A stretch of 64,000 nucleotides of DNA, taken from the NCBI GenBank assembly GCA_964468045.1, contig CAYXTO010000008.1:1-64000 (forward strand), read 5' to 3'. Below are positions 27,190 to 36,251 of this stretch, piece after piece. Each line of letters begins with the position of its first letter. Positions within the stretch are counted from its first letter, which is position 1. Both the position numbers and the translations under genes were made by a program. The notes below the pieces were generated by a model that did not search any database, was not told the DNA's origin, and worked only from the letters and a program-made list of their open reading frames with translations. This stretch comes from JAWKXU01 sp964468045. GTDB lineage: Bacteria > Pseudomonadota > Alphaproteobacteria > Sphingomonadales > Sphingomonadaceae.

Positions 27190-28113
27190 ATGCCAGCCGG
27201 ATCCAGCGACCTCATCCTGCACCAATATGATGTCTCCCCTTTTTCCGAGAAGGCGAGGCTGATGCTGGGCCTGAAGGGAGCGGAATGGCATTCCTGCATC
27301 CATTCCACCATCATGCCCAAGCCGGAGCTGATCGAGCTGACCGGCGGCTATCGCCAGATCCCGGTGCTGCAGATCGGGGCCGACATCTATTGCGGCACGG
27401 AATTGATCGCAGACGAACTGGAGCGGCTGTTTCCAGAACCGTCGCTGACTTCGGCCAGCGGGCCGGGCCTCGGGCGGGCGATTGCCTATTGGACCGACGA
27501 AACCTTGTTCTGGCTGGCGGTGCAGGTGGTTTGCGCGTCAGATTTCGCAGGCAGCACGGACGATGATTTCAACCGGGATCGGGAGGAGATGCTGCCCGGC
27601 TTCTACGATCTCGACAAGATGCGGGCGGCCTTGCCGGACAATGTGGCGAAGCTGCGGAGCCATCTCGACCTGATCGAGCGGCAATTCGCCGATGGCCGCT
27701 CCTTCCTGCTGGGCGATGTGCCCGATCTCGCGGACATCAGCCTCTATCACGTGATCGACTTCCTGAGCCTGTGCCGCAACGGAAACGAGAGAATTCCGTC
27801 CGAATATCCTGGCATCACGGCCTGGCTGGCGCGGGTCGCGGCGATCGGCCATGGCACGCGCCACGACATCACCCGGGAACGGGCGCTGGATATCGCTCGG
27901 GGCGCCACGCCTGCGACGCCGCACCCCTCCTGCGGCGGCGTTGGTCCGCAGGTCGGATCGAACGTGCGGTTCCGGCCATGGGCGCCCGGCGGGCAATTGA
28001 TCGAGGGCGAGCTGGTTTCCTCCGAGCCGCGCCGCTTCGCGATCCGGCGGCACACCGGGAAGCTGGGCGAAACCGTGGTCCACCTGCCCCGCAATGCCGG
28101 CGATTTCGCCTGA
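27190..28113 (+). CDS. glutathione S-transferase-fold protein
   Basis: A 307-aa protein with an N-terminal thioredoxin-like GST domain (LILHQYDVSPFSEKARLMLGLKGAEW; GGYRQIPVLQIGADIYCGTELIADELE) and an all-helical C-terminal domain (LLGDVPDLADISLYHVIDFL). About 80 further residues follow (VGSNVRFRPWAPGGQLIEGELVSSEPRRFAIRR) that form a predicted beta-rich extension not found in ordinary GSTs. A ribosome-binding site (CGGAGAG) precedes the ATG. It is third in the hydratase/reductase run and might add or remove glutathione in degradation of an electrophilic substrate, as known sphingomonad GSTs do for lignin-derived ethers. Confidence 0.8.
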   Translation: MPAGSSDLILHQYDVSPFSEKARLMLGLKGAEWHSCIHSTIMPKPELIELTGGYRQIPVLQIGADIYCGTELIADELERLFPEPSLTSASGPGLGRAIAYWTDETLFWLAVQVVCASDFAGSTDDDFNRDREEMLPGFYDLDKMRAALPDNVAKLRSHLDLIERQFADGRSFLLGDVPDLADISLYHVIDFLSLCRNGNERIPSEYPGITAWLARVAAIGHGTRHDITRERALDIARGATPATPHPSCGGVGPQVGSNVRFRPWAPGGQLIEGELVSSEPRRFAIRRHTGKLGETVVHLPRNAGDFA

Positions 28114-28114
28114 T

Positions 28115-29551
28115 TCAGGCGGCCTCCGCCTTGCCCGGCCGGGCCTGCCGTTTTCCGGGGAAGACAGCGATGGCGGGCTCGGCGAATTCCTTGCGCTTGA
28201 CGCGATACATCAGCTGATCGGCCGCTTCCAGCACGGCTTCCGGGCTGGTGGACCGACGCGGCGGAACCAGGACCGCGCCGATGCTGACGCCGACACCCCA
28301 CCCGTTCGCATCGGACACCCGCCCGATCGCCTGTTCCAGGCGCGACAGCAGCAGGCGCAATTCCTCGCCGCCTATATCCGGCGAAAACAGGACGAATTCG
28401 TCCCCGGCGATCCGGTAGAGAATATCCGAACTTCTGAGCGAGGCCTGCAGCGTTCGCGAGATGGTGACGAGGCAGCGGTCGCCGGCGGTGTGGCCCAGCC
28501 GGTCATTCACCTGCTTGAACGCGTCCAGATCGAGGAACGCCACGCTCACCATCCTGCCATCCGGCCGATCCGCAAGCATCAGCTTGAGCTCTTCGAGCAT
28601 GGCCAGGCGATTGGGAAGGCCGGTCAGCAGATCCAGCGACGCCACCAGTTCGGCGCGCTTGCGCCGCGAGATATCCTCGATGACGGCGACGAAGAAACTG
28701 GCCTCGCCGTCGTCGTTCCGCACCGCGGATACCGTCAGATTGACCCAGCTGATCGCGCCGTCCTCGCGAACATAGCGCTTTTCCATGGAATAGTGGTCGA
28801 TCGCGCCATTGATCAGCAAGGCCACCTTGGCCAGATCGCTGTCGAGATCTTCCGGATGCGTGATCTGTTGGAAGCCTCCGGCAATGAGAGCTTCCCGGGA
28901 ATGACCGGCAATCTCGCAGAACCGGTTGTTCGCCATCATGAAGCGGCCATCGACCGCGACATGCGCGATTCCCACGGCCGCCTGATGAAAGGTTGCTTCG
29001 AAGCGCCGGGAAATCTCGTCATGCGCCCGCGCGGAGGCAGCCTGTGCCGCGCTGGCCAGCCCGAATGCGATGGGCGAGACGACCAGTTCGCTCAGCAGCA
29101 GATCGGCATGATCGAACGCGCCGACCCGATCGGAATAGATCTTCAGCACTCCCACCTGCTCGTTCTGCAAGGGCAACGGCACCATCACGGCCGATCGCAG
29201 CCCGACGCGGCGGCCTATTGCGCGGTTGATGCGGGGATCGGCTTCGCTGTCCTCGCAGATGAACCCCTCGCCGGTGCGGATGCACTGGCCCGACAGGCTG
29301 CCCTCTATCGGAATCGACGCGCCCAGCAGATGGCCGATCCGCCCGCTGACCGCGGTGTAGACGAGCTGGTCGCCCCTGCGCATCTCGATGATCGCGCCGC
29401 GTGCAAAGGGGAAAAGGCGCAGGGCGCCGTCCACGACCGCTTGCAGCACCTGGTCGCGATCATCGCTGACGGATGCAATCGCCTTCTGGATCACCAGAAG
29501 TTCCAATGCTGCTTCCTGCAGACGCGCAACGTTGCCGGGCTTCTGGGACAT
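28115..29551 (-). CDS. GAF-PAS-GGDEF diguanylate cyclase-like protein
   Basis: A 478-aa cytoplasmic signalling protein without membrane segments. A GAF domain (residues ~15-165, ASIPIEGSLSGQCIRTGEGFICED) is followed by a PAS domain with a PAC tail (ATFHQAAVGIAHVAVDGRFMMANNRFCEIAGHS...FFVAVIEDISRRK) and a GGDEF domain (DLLTGLPNRLAML). The signature is AGDEF rather than GGDEF, a variant found in some active cyclases. No inhibitory RxxD site is evident. It is convergent with the GST gene, one base apart from its stop, and is transcribed alone. Confidence 0.88.
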   Translation of the reverse strand: MSQKPGNVARLQEAALELLVIQKAIASVSDDRDQVLQAVVDGALRLFPFARGAIIEMRRGDQLVYTAVSGRIGHLLGASIPIEGSLSGQCIRTGEGFICEDSEADPRINRAIGRRVGLRSAVMVPLPLQNEQVGVLKIYSDRVGAFDHADLLLSELVVSPIAFGLASAAQAASARAHDEISRRFEATFHQAAVGIAHVAVDGRFMMANNRFCEIAGHSREALIAGGFQQITHPEDLDSDLAKVALLINGAIDHYSMEKRYVREDGAISWVNLTVSAVRNDDGEASFFVAVIEDISRRKRAELVASLDLLTGLPNRLAMLEELKLMLADRPDGRMVSVAFLDLDAFKQVNDRLGHTAGDRCLVTISRTLQASLRSSDILYRIAGDEFVLFSPDIGGEELRLLLSRLEQAIGRVSDANGWGVGVSIGAVLVPPRRSTSPEAVLEAADQLMYRVKRKEFAEPAIAVFPGKRQARPGKAEAA

Positions 29552-29639
29552 GGCCCGGCCTTAGCGCACTATGGTAAAGCCTTTGTTAGTAGGTGCGGGC
29601 CATTTCATCGCATTCGGTGATATCGGGCCGGACTTTACC

Positions 29640-31892
29640 TCACGCCCGGCGAAGCGCGGATTGCCCGGCATAGGCCTGCACGAGGCGCGCAACCTCGGGG
29701 AGAATCTCCGCGCGCAGCCGGTCCTTGGCGTCGCCATCCAGCCGGGCCGCTTCCACGGCGGTCGCGATGCATTCCCCGACGGCGGCGGCATCCAGCCCGC
29801 AATGCTCCATGGCGATCCGGTATTCCTGGTTGAGATCGGTGGCGAACAGGGTGGGATCGTCGGTGTTGAGCGTGATCCGGCAGCCCGCTTCGCGCAGCCG
29901 GTCCAGCCGAAGCTGCGCATAGTCGGGGCGCACGCCCAGCCGGATATTGCTGCTGGGGCAGATATCCAGCACCACGCCTTGTTCCGCTATACGCGCCATC
30001 AGCGATGGGTCTTCCACTGCCCTGATGCCGTGGGCGATGCGATCCGGCTTGAGCAGATCGAGCGTCTCCACGATGCTGGCCGGTCCGTCGTTTTCCCCCG
30101 CATGGGGATTGCGGCCGAGCCCGTTGCGGGCGGCATGTTCGAAGCAGGCGGCGAAGGGCCGCGCGGGATGGTTTGCCTCGGGCCCGCCCAGGCCCAGCGC
30201 CACGACGCCGCGCGCGCGCGATTGCGGCAGGCAGGCCCATTTTGCGATTTGCACGGCCGGGCCCGGATAGCTGCGCACCAGATCGGTGATCCAGCGCAGC
30301 TCGATGCCGAATGCTTCCCGTACCCGCGCCCGCCCGCGATCGAGCGCGGCGAGAATTCCGTCCAGCCCGAGCGGACGGTTGAGATAGAGCTGGGGGGTCC
30401 ACATCACCTCGGCATAACGGACGCGCGACGTGTGGATCAGCTCGCCCACGGCGAAGGCCGCGTCCTCGAAATCCCGCGGGTTGCGCAGGCAATGGGCATT
30501 GAACAGGATGCGGTTCGCGAAAGCGGCGAAATTCGCATAGGATGCGGGCTTGAAGAAGGTGGCCAGATCCTTGAACGGCAAGGGAATCCTGTGCTTCTGG
30601 GCAAGGCCCAAGGCGAACTCGGGCGACAGCGCGCCTTCCAGATGGAGATGCAATTCGACCTTCGGCAGGCTCGCGACAAAGTCGGCCAGCGGCTGCGACG
30701 GTTCCGCCGCGCTATCGGGAACCGCGCGCGGGGACGCGGGCGCGGAGACGGGCGCAAGGGCGGGGGGCAGGCCCGCCAGCGCCTGCTCGATCGCCTGAGC
30801 CGCGGGCAGGGTCGCCAGCGTGGAGAACATCCTGCGCCCGGCCGCGATCGCCTGGGCGCGCCGGGCTTCTTGCGCCGGGTCCAGGAACGCGCCGAGCAGG
30901 GGTTTCAGGCCCGCCAGCGCCGTGGGCGCGTTCTTCGCGAGCTGTTCGATGAGATAGGGCTTGTGATCCTGCCACGAGAGCTGTTCCATCACCTGCGCCA
31001 GCTTGTCGCGGACTGCGCCTGGCAGCGTGCCCGCCATGCCCTGGCCGGTCAGGATCCGGTAATGGGAAATCTGGGTGCTGTTGGTGGGAGGCAGCAGGAT
31101 GACCGGCGTGTCCTGGCTGATCGCCTCGTATACCGCGCCTATTCCGGGCGTGCTGATCAGCAGCTCCGCCTTGCCGATCGCCTCGGCCGCCCGGATCGGG
31201 CTGACCGAACCGAGGATCTCGGCCCGCTCCGCCCCGGGAATATGGCCAATGGCATAGGGGTTGCCCAGGAACGCAACCTCGCCGCGCTTTTCCAGCGCCG
31301 CCTCGAGCGTAAGGCCGAAGAGCCGGATGACCGCTTCGCGGAACGGGATGCCGACATCGGTCGGCACGGCCATCCCGCCGGTATGGATGACGATGCCGCG
31401 CTTTTCGCCCTGCCGCGCGCCGCGATGGATGATCGGCGCAACGGCGGTGACGCCCGGCGACAATGTCCGCGACAAGGCGCCTTCCAGGGCGGGATAGTCC
31501 TGCACCAGATGCGCGAGCAGGCCGGATGGCGCCTGGATCTCGTCCACCTTGCTCCGCCAGTGCGTCAGGCTGTCGACGAGGATGGAACGGCTGGCCAGGC
31601 CGAGTCTCGTCAGCCGCGCCATGGCGACCATCTGGTTGACGGCGATGAACGCATCGAAGCCGGCCAGCGAGGCGCGGTCCCGGTACACATCGCCGAAAGC
31701 GCCGTCCGCCACCGGCACATCCGGCGAAACATTGGCTTGCAGAAACTCGGCGGCATCTCCCGAGATGTTGATCGTGACGGAATGCGTCCGCCTGAGCTCC
31801 TCGGCTACCAGCCATGCCTTGGAGGCAGGCCCGAAGCCGATCGGAGCGGCGGTTATCAGCAGGTTGCGTCGCGCAGGCGCCGGGCCCGTCAC
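29640..31892 (-). CDS. GT-B glycosyltransferase-like / adenosine deaminase fusion protein
   Basis: A 750-aa two-part protein. Residues ~10-330 look like a GT-B nucleotide-sugar transferase: LLITAAPIGFGPASKAWLVAEEL at the N-terminus and a donor-site-like IGKAELLISTPGIGAVYEAI followed by TPVILLPPTNSTQISHY, as in MurG/UGT folds. A Pro/Ala linker (~375-400) leads to a complete adenosine/AMP-deaminase domain (~405-750). Zinc and catalytic residues are present: H415 and H417 in VELHLHLEG, H597 and E600 in HAGE, H621 in RIAHG and D678-D679 in NTDDP. It should hydrolytically deaminate a purine nucleoside or analogue. Its start overlaps the ATP-grasp gene stop by four bases, so the two proteins act together. 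I know no pathway with this combination; a nucleoside-containing metabolite is one idea. Confidence 0.8.
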   Translation of the reverse strand: MTGPAPARRNLLITAAPIGFGPASKAWLVAEELRRTHSVTINISGDAAEFLQANVSPDVPVADGAFGDVYRDRASLAGFDAFIAVNQMVAMARLTRLGLASRSILVDSLTHWRSKVDEIQAPSGLLAHLVQDYPALEGALSRTLSPGVTAVAPIIHRGARQGEKRGIVIHTGGMAVPTDVGIPFREAVIRLFGLTLEAALEKRGEVAFLGNPYAIGHIPGAERAEILGSVSPIRAAEAIGKAELLISTPGIGAVYEAISQDTPVILLPPTNSTQISHYRILTGQGMAGTLPGAVRDKLAQVMEQLSWQDHKPYLIEQLAKNAPTALAGLKPLLGAFLDPAQEARRAQAIAAGRRMFSTLATLPAAQAIEQALAGLPPALAPVSAPASPRAVPDSAAEPSQPLADFVASLPKVELHLHLEGALSPEFALGLAQKHRIPLPFKDLATFFKPASYANFAAFANRILFNAHCLRNPRDFEDAAFAVGELIHTSRVRYAEVMWTPQLYLNRPLGLDGILAALDRGRARVREAFGIELRWITDLVRSYPGPAVQIAKWACLPQSRARGVVALGLGGPEANHPARPFAACFEHAARNGLGRNPHAGENDGPASIVETLDLLKPDRIAHGIRAVEDPSLMARIAEQGVVLDICPSSNIRLGVRPDYAQLRLDRLREAGCRITLNTDDPTLFATDLNQEYRIAMEHCGLDAAAVGECIATAVEAARLDGDAKDRLRAEILPEVARLVQAYAGQSALRRA

Positions 31893-33961
31893 GCTGCCTC
31901 CACGGCCGAGCGGGCCTTGCGCGCCTTCGATTGCCTGGGTGCGGCCGGAAGGGAGCCGGTGGTCAGATAGGTGAAAGCCGCTTCGGCCAGCTGCCGGGCC
32001 GGCTCGCTTGCGCCGTTCTCATCGATGATCCGGCAGGGCGCATGATCCTTGAGATAGTGCGCGGCGGCGCGGCAGGCCGGAGAGCTTCCGTCGGCCAGGA
32101 TCTGCCTGGGTTGGAGCCATCGCGCCGATCTGGCGAGCTGGAGCATGGTCTCTTCGCTATCCGGGGTTTCCGCCGCGCCATTCCCGGTCAGGACGATCAG
32201 GTCCACCCTGTCGAACGGCCAGCTGTTCCCGGCGGCGTCGGCACTGGTCGAAAGGACGATGGCGTCAACCTCGGGGTCCTGCATCAAGGCGCGGCCGCCC
32301 TGGAAGATGGTGAGCGGTTCGCTGCTTATCGCCGTTCCGCCGATCCTTGCGTTTTCCCAGTTGGACAGCCCGGCGCCTGGCCATGCAGCGCGCATCCGTT
32401 CATGCAAGGCGGCGCTCACCGTCTCGCCAGGCCCGGGGGAGAGAACGAGGACCATGGGAATGCGTCCTTCCGTTCCGTTGAACAGGCTCTGCAGCATGGG
32501 CCCGTGCATCGTCGTGAACATTTGCGGCTGGGCATTCACCTCGCAGATGATGGCCCCGGAGGACAGCCAGCTTACGCCGATATCGGGGATCAGCAGATCC
32601 ACTCCCGCCACATCGAGCCGCAAGGTCCGCACCGTCCGCCTGGCGAGCGCGATGTTGTCCGGATGCGCCGCCTCGACCGGGACGGGCTTGGGAATGCCGC
32701 CGCTGGCGACATTCGCCGCCCCCCGCAGCCTGACGAACGCGTCCTTCGCGGGGACTGAGGACAATTCCAGCCCGGCATGGGCCAGCATCGCCTCCGCATC
32801 CTCGTCCAGTTCGATGGGATGAAGGTGGCGGCGGTCGTCCGTCGCGGTGGCACGCTCCTCGTTCTGGCGCTCCACCAATTGGCGGACCGTGTGCTTTCCG
32901 TCGCCGACCACGCCGCCCGGCTCGCGCTCCAGAATGCCATGCACTTCGCCATTGACGAGCTGGATGCGGTAATCGCGCCCGATGAAATGCTTTTCGACCA
33001 GGATCAGGCTGGAATGGGCCTTCGCGCGTTCGAATGCCTTGCGTACCGCGTTTTCGTCGAGCAGGTAGGCGGCAACGCCCACGCCCCCGTCGAGATCGGC
33101 CGGCTTGACCACCACCGGGTATCCCAGCTGACTGGCGATCTGCGCCGCCTCGTCCGCGGACTTGGCCAATTTATGCATGGCGACCGGAAGGGCGGCCGCG
33201 CGCAGAACCTGCGAACCCAATTGCTTCTCGCGGGCGATGTTGGTCCCGATTTGCGATGTGCGATCGGTAAAGGAACTGTCGAGCAGGCGCGATGCGGCGC
33301 CATGGCCGAGCTGGATATGGCGCGGGGAAAGCCGGAACCATGGGATGTTGAGCGAATGGGCCGCGCCCAGGAAGTGGAATGTATTGAAACCCTGGAGCAC
33401 GCCGCGCTTGACCGCCTTGGAGAATTTCGCGGCCGGCCCTGCCAATGAAGCGACCAGCCCCTCCGGATTCATCGGCCCTGCTTCGGCGGCCGTGCACAGC
33501 AGCAGCATCGCAAGATCGATAGATGCGACACAGGCGGCGAAGTCGCCGCATGGCTGGATAACCGTCCAGATATCGGAGCTGTCTCCCTCCTCCTGAAAGA
33601 TCAGGCTGTCTTCGAGGACGACATGGCCGCTCGCCTCCAATATCGCCCGGATCCACTGCACGACATGCACGATCTGGGAATCCGCGCCAGAGGTGTCGGG
33701 CACCGGCTTGACCGCCCCGAAGCGCTCCGTGACGAAACCTTCGACCGCTTCCACCATGCTGGCGGGTACGGTGGGCCCCTTTTGCAGCCTGGCGATCAGG
33801 GAGGGCTGCCGCAGGCCGCGCGTATATCCCATGACACCGATCGCGTTGCCCACGCGCTGGACACTCTTCACACCTGTTTCCGCCGCTTGGCTCACACCCG
33901 GCCGTCCCTTTTTTGGCATAGCTTGCTGTTGTTGTCGTTCCGGCAAGCTGCCCACAGGCAT
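31889..33961 (-). CDS. cyanophycin synthetase-like ATP-grasp protein with degenerate C-terminus
   Basis: A 690-aa protein whose middle (residues ~240-490) matches the ATP-grasp ligase domain of cyanophycin synthetase: YPVVVKPADLDGGVGVA (Lys286), LVEKHFIGRDYRIQLVNGEV, VVGDGKHTVRQLVE, RLRGAANVASGG, DVAGVDLL (Asp455) and ICEVNAQP (Glu474, Asn476) give nucleotide and Mg2+ ligands. Where cyanophycin synthetase continues with the Mur-ligase GTNGKTT loop, this protein reads IPMVLVLSPGPGETVSAALHE, so the second ATPase is lost while a Mur-like fold may remain. The N-terminal ~200 residues resemble the non-catalytic CphA N-domain only loosely. It probably joins an amino group to a carboxylate, for example an amino acid to a peptide or nucleoside acid. 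The ATG at 33961 follows GAGGA. First gene of the pair. Confidence 0.8.
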   Translation of the reverse strand: MPVGSLPERQQQQAMPKKGRPGVSQAAETGVKSVQRVGNAIGVMGYTRGLRQPSLIARLQKGPTVPASMVEAVEGFVTERFGAVKPVPDTSGADSQIVHVVQWIRAILEASGHVVLEDSLIFQEEGDSSDIWTVIQPCGDFAACVASIDLAMLLLCTAAEAGPMNPEGLVASLAGPAAKFSKAVKRGVLQGFNTFHFLGAAHSLNIPWFRLSPRHIQLGHGAASRLLDSSFTDRTSQIGTNIAREKQLGSQVLRAAALPVAMHKLAKSADEAAQIASQLGYPVVVKPADLDGGVGVAAYLLDENAVRKAFERAKAHSSLILVEKHFIGRDYRIQLVNGEVHGILEREPGGVVGDGKHTVRQLVERQNEERATATDDRRHLHPIELDEDAEAMLAHAGLELSSVPAKDAFVRLRGAANVASGGIPKPVPVEAAHPDNIALARRTVRTLRLDVAGVDLLIPDIGVSWLSSGAIICEVNAQPQMFTTMHGPMLQSLFNGTEGRIPMVLVLSPGPGETVSAALHERMRAAWPGAGLSNWENARIGGTAISSEPLTIFQGGRALMQDPEVDAIVLSTSADAAGNSWPFDRVDLIVLTGNGAAETPDSEETMLQLARSARWLQPRQILADGSSPACRAAAHYLKDHAPCRIIDENGASEPARQLAEAAFTYLTTGSLPAAPRQSKARKARSAVEAA

Positions 33962-34076
33962 TTCCGGTCCTCAATCCTGATTGCTGCAGGATGCCCCTGA
34001 ACATAGACGCTTATACCGATGGTGCAATGCCGGGGAGCACCGGATCAATCGTCTGCGCTGGCCCACGCCGAGCGGG

Positions 34077-35420
34077 TCAGGCGGCCCAGGGTCCGCGAAT
34101 GGCCAGGGTCGTGGCGGGGCTGTAGAGGTTCACGAACAGTGTCTGTCCGTCCGGCGAGAAACAGGCCCCCGCCAGTTCGGTCTGGCGGCGCAGGCGCGCG
34201 AACGGATAGGCCGCGCCGGCCGGCGTGATGCCGCGAAGATAATTGTCGACGACATCGGTATATTGGTCCTCGCAGACGATCAGGTGGCCGCTCGGCGCGA
34301 CGGTCAGGTTGTCGCCGAAATTGAACTGGTCGGGACGGGTGGATTCGAAGAACAATTGCAGGCCGGCGGGGCCGGTTTGCGGCAGCCGGAGGCGGAAGAC
34401 CTGCCCCAGCATCCTCGCCCCGCCGGAGGTGCAGCAGAAATAGAGCTCGCCCTCACCCATATGGATGCCTTCGCCGCGCGCGAACAGGGTCGCGCCTCTG
34501 GCCGCCCCCCGCATGCGCAGGTCGTCCCGCGGGCTTTCCACCTCGTCGAGATCGATCCAGCCCGCTTCGAACCATTCGCCCACCGCCATACGGCTGCCGG
34601 ACCAGTTGCGGCTGTCGGGAAGCCCGTTGCCCGGCACGGCGAGCGCCTGCAGCCGTCCGCCCCGTGCCAGCCTGCCAGGCATATCGGGGATGAAGCGATA
34701 GAGCAGGCCCTCTTCGCGATCCTCGGTCATATAGACGATGCCGGTGGCCGGATCGACCGCCGCCGCTTCGTGGTTGAAGCGCCCCAACGCCTTCAGGGGA
34801 AGCGCTTCCACCAGCCCCGCCGCAGCCGCCGGAACTTCGAACACCCAGCCATGGTCGCGCATTGCGGTGGCTCCCGGCAAGGTCAGGTCTTCCTCGCAGG
34901 TGAGCCAGCTTCCCCAGGGGGTCGTGCCGCCGGCGCAATTGCGGATCGTGCCGGCCAGCGAACGGAACTGGCGCTTGATCTCCATCGTGCCGGGATCGAG
35001 CACGATGGTGGTGGTGCCGCCGGGCAGGACCGAGCCGCCGGGCTTGCGGTCATAGCCGCTGGCCAGGGGGCCGCCCGTGCCATGGTGCGGTTTCAGCTCG
35101 TGATTGCGCACCAGCGCGATCTCTCCCCCGGGCAGGGCGAAGCAGCCCATGCCGTCGGCATTGTCGGGAACCGCGCCGCCATCGTCCATGGCGTCGCCCA
35201 GGTGGGACAGGATCCGATAGGAGAAACCGTCCGGCAGGTCGAGCAGGGCGGCGGGATCCGCCCGCAGCGGGCTGTAGGGCGAGGATGGCGAAGACGGCAT
35301 TTCCAGTGCCGTTCGCGCGGTGCATCCACTGGCGAGCAGCGCGGCAAAGGCGGTGCCCGTGGCCTGCAGGAAATGGCGCCGCGTGGCGGGCGAAAAGGCG
35401 GTCATCGCGCTGTCCTTCAT
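34077..35420 (-). CDS. PhoX/DUF839-family protein, Tat-exported lipoprotein
   Basis: A 447-aa secreted protein. The leader has a twin-arginine motif (SPATRRHFLQATGTAFAALLASGC) that ends in a lipobox (LASGC), suggesting Tat export and lipid anchoring. The mature part has the DUF839 beta-propeller features of PhoX: GMGCFALPGGEIALVRNHEL, GTIRNCAGGTTPWGSWLTCEED, GRFNHEAAAVDP and VYMTEDREEG. PhoX enzymes are Ca2+/Fe3+-dependent alkaline phosphatases, but many DUF839 members have no proven activity. The start MKDSAM at 35420 is chosen over a longer non-conserved extension; Met at 35405 is also possible. It stands between the ATP-grasp operon and cysQ, with 115 bases before its downstream neighbour's promoter. 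Confidence 0.78.
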   Translation of the reverse strand: MKDSAMTAFSPATRRHFLQATGTAFAALLASGCTARTALEMPSSPSSPYSPLRADPAALLDLPDGFSYRILSHLGDAMDDGGAVPDNADGMGCFALPGGEIALVRNHELKPHHGTGGPLASGYDRKPGGSVLPGGTTTIVLDPGTMEIKRQFRSLAGTIRNCAGGTTPWGSWLTCEEDLTLPGATAMRDHGWVFEVPAAAAGLVEALPLKALGRFNHEAAAVDPATGIVYMTEDREEGLLYRFIPDMPGRLARGGRLQALAVPGNGLPDSRNWSGSRMAVGEWFEAGWIDLDEVESPRDDLRMRGAARGATLFARGEGIHMGEGELYFCCTSGGARMLGQVFRLRLPQTGPAGLQLFFESTRPDQFNFGDNLTVAPSGHLIVCEDQYTDVVDNYLRGITPAGAAYPFARLRRQTELAGACFSPDGQTLFVNLYSPATTLAIRGPWAA

Positions 35421-35507
35421 GGCGCCCCCATGCGCGCGGGCTATGACAATTTTGCGGCAGCCCGGCGCATACACGCGTGACGGGCCGGCGAAAGCCACGG
35501 GCGGGCT

Positions 35508-36251
35508 TCAATCCGGGCCGGCGTGCGCCTTGGTAACTTCTTCCAGCACGCGCGCGGCGTGCTCCTTTCGGCAGATCAGCAGGTCGGGCATCGACAGGTC
35601 GGCCTGATTATAGACCAGCGGGCTGCCGTCGATGCGCGAGCAATGCAGGCCATGCGCGGCGGCAACCGCGACCGGCGCGGCCGAATCCCATTCATACTGG
35701 CCGCCCGAATGGAGATAGATATCCGCTTCGCCGCGAATGATCGCCATGGCCTTGGCGCCGGCCGAGCCCATCGGCACCAGCTCGGCGCCGAGCGCCTTCG
35801 CGACGGCCAGCGCTTCGCGGGCCGGCCGGGTCCGGCTCACCACCATGCGCAGGGGCTGGCCGGCGGGCGGCAGGGTGCGGGGCACGTCGGTTCGCAGCAC
35901 TTCGCCCAGGCCGGGCAGGGCGACCGCGCCTTCCGTCGCCACGCCGTCTATCGCTAGGGCGACATGGACCGCCCAGTCCGCGCGCTTTTCGCTGTATTCC
36001 CGGGTGCCGTCGAGCGGATCGACGATCCAGACCCGGGACTTGCCGAGTCGCTCCGGCGTATCCCTGCACTCCTCGGACAGCAGCCCGTCGTCCGGCCGCT
36101 GCCGGCGCAGCGCGTCCATGATGAAGCGGTTGGCGGTCTCGTCCCCGGTCCGGCCCAGGGCCTGGTCGTCCAGCAGCCCGCTCTGGCGCACATCCACCAG
36201 GATGCGCCCGGCGGCATAGGCCACCTTCGCTGCCAGCTCGGCGTCCGTCAT
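35508..36251 (-). CDS. cysQ: 3'(2'),5'-bisphosphate nucleotidase
   Basis: A 247-aa member of the inositol monophosphatase superfamily that converts PAP (3'-phosphoadenosine 5'-phosphate) to AMP, removing the inhibitory by-product of sulfate assimilation. Visible motifs are LLSEECRD (metal Glu pair) and VWIVDPLDGTREY (D-P-L-D-G-T metal site), plus QYEWDSAAPVAVAAAHG near the end. Its start overlaps the cysNC stop by four bases, so it is the last gene of the leftward cysD-cysNC-cysQ operon. The family also includes inositol phosphatases, but the context strongly favours CysQ. Confidence 0.92.
   Translation of the reverse strand: MTDAELAAKVAYAAGRILVDVRQSGLLDDQALGRTGDETANRFIMDALRRQRPDDGLLSEECRDTPERLGKSRVWIVDPLDGTREYSEKRADWAVHVALAIDGVATEGAVALPGLGEVLRTDVPRTLPPAGQPLRMVVSRTRPAREALAVAKALGAELVPMGSAGAKAMAIIRGEADIYLHSGGQYEWDSAAPVAVAAAHGLHCSRIDGSPLVYNQADLSMPDLLICRKEHAARVLEEVTKAHAGPD

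Noticed and set aside
28115..29551. degenerate GGDEF (AGDEF) read as inactive
   Set aside because: AGDEF variants can be active, so inactivity cannot be claimed.
29571..31970. 799-aa plus-strand ORF over the fusion gene
   Set aside because: Entirely antisense to the glycosyltransferase/deaminase gene; typical high-GC shadow frame.
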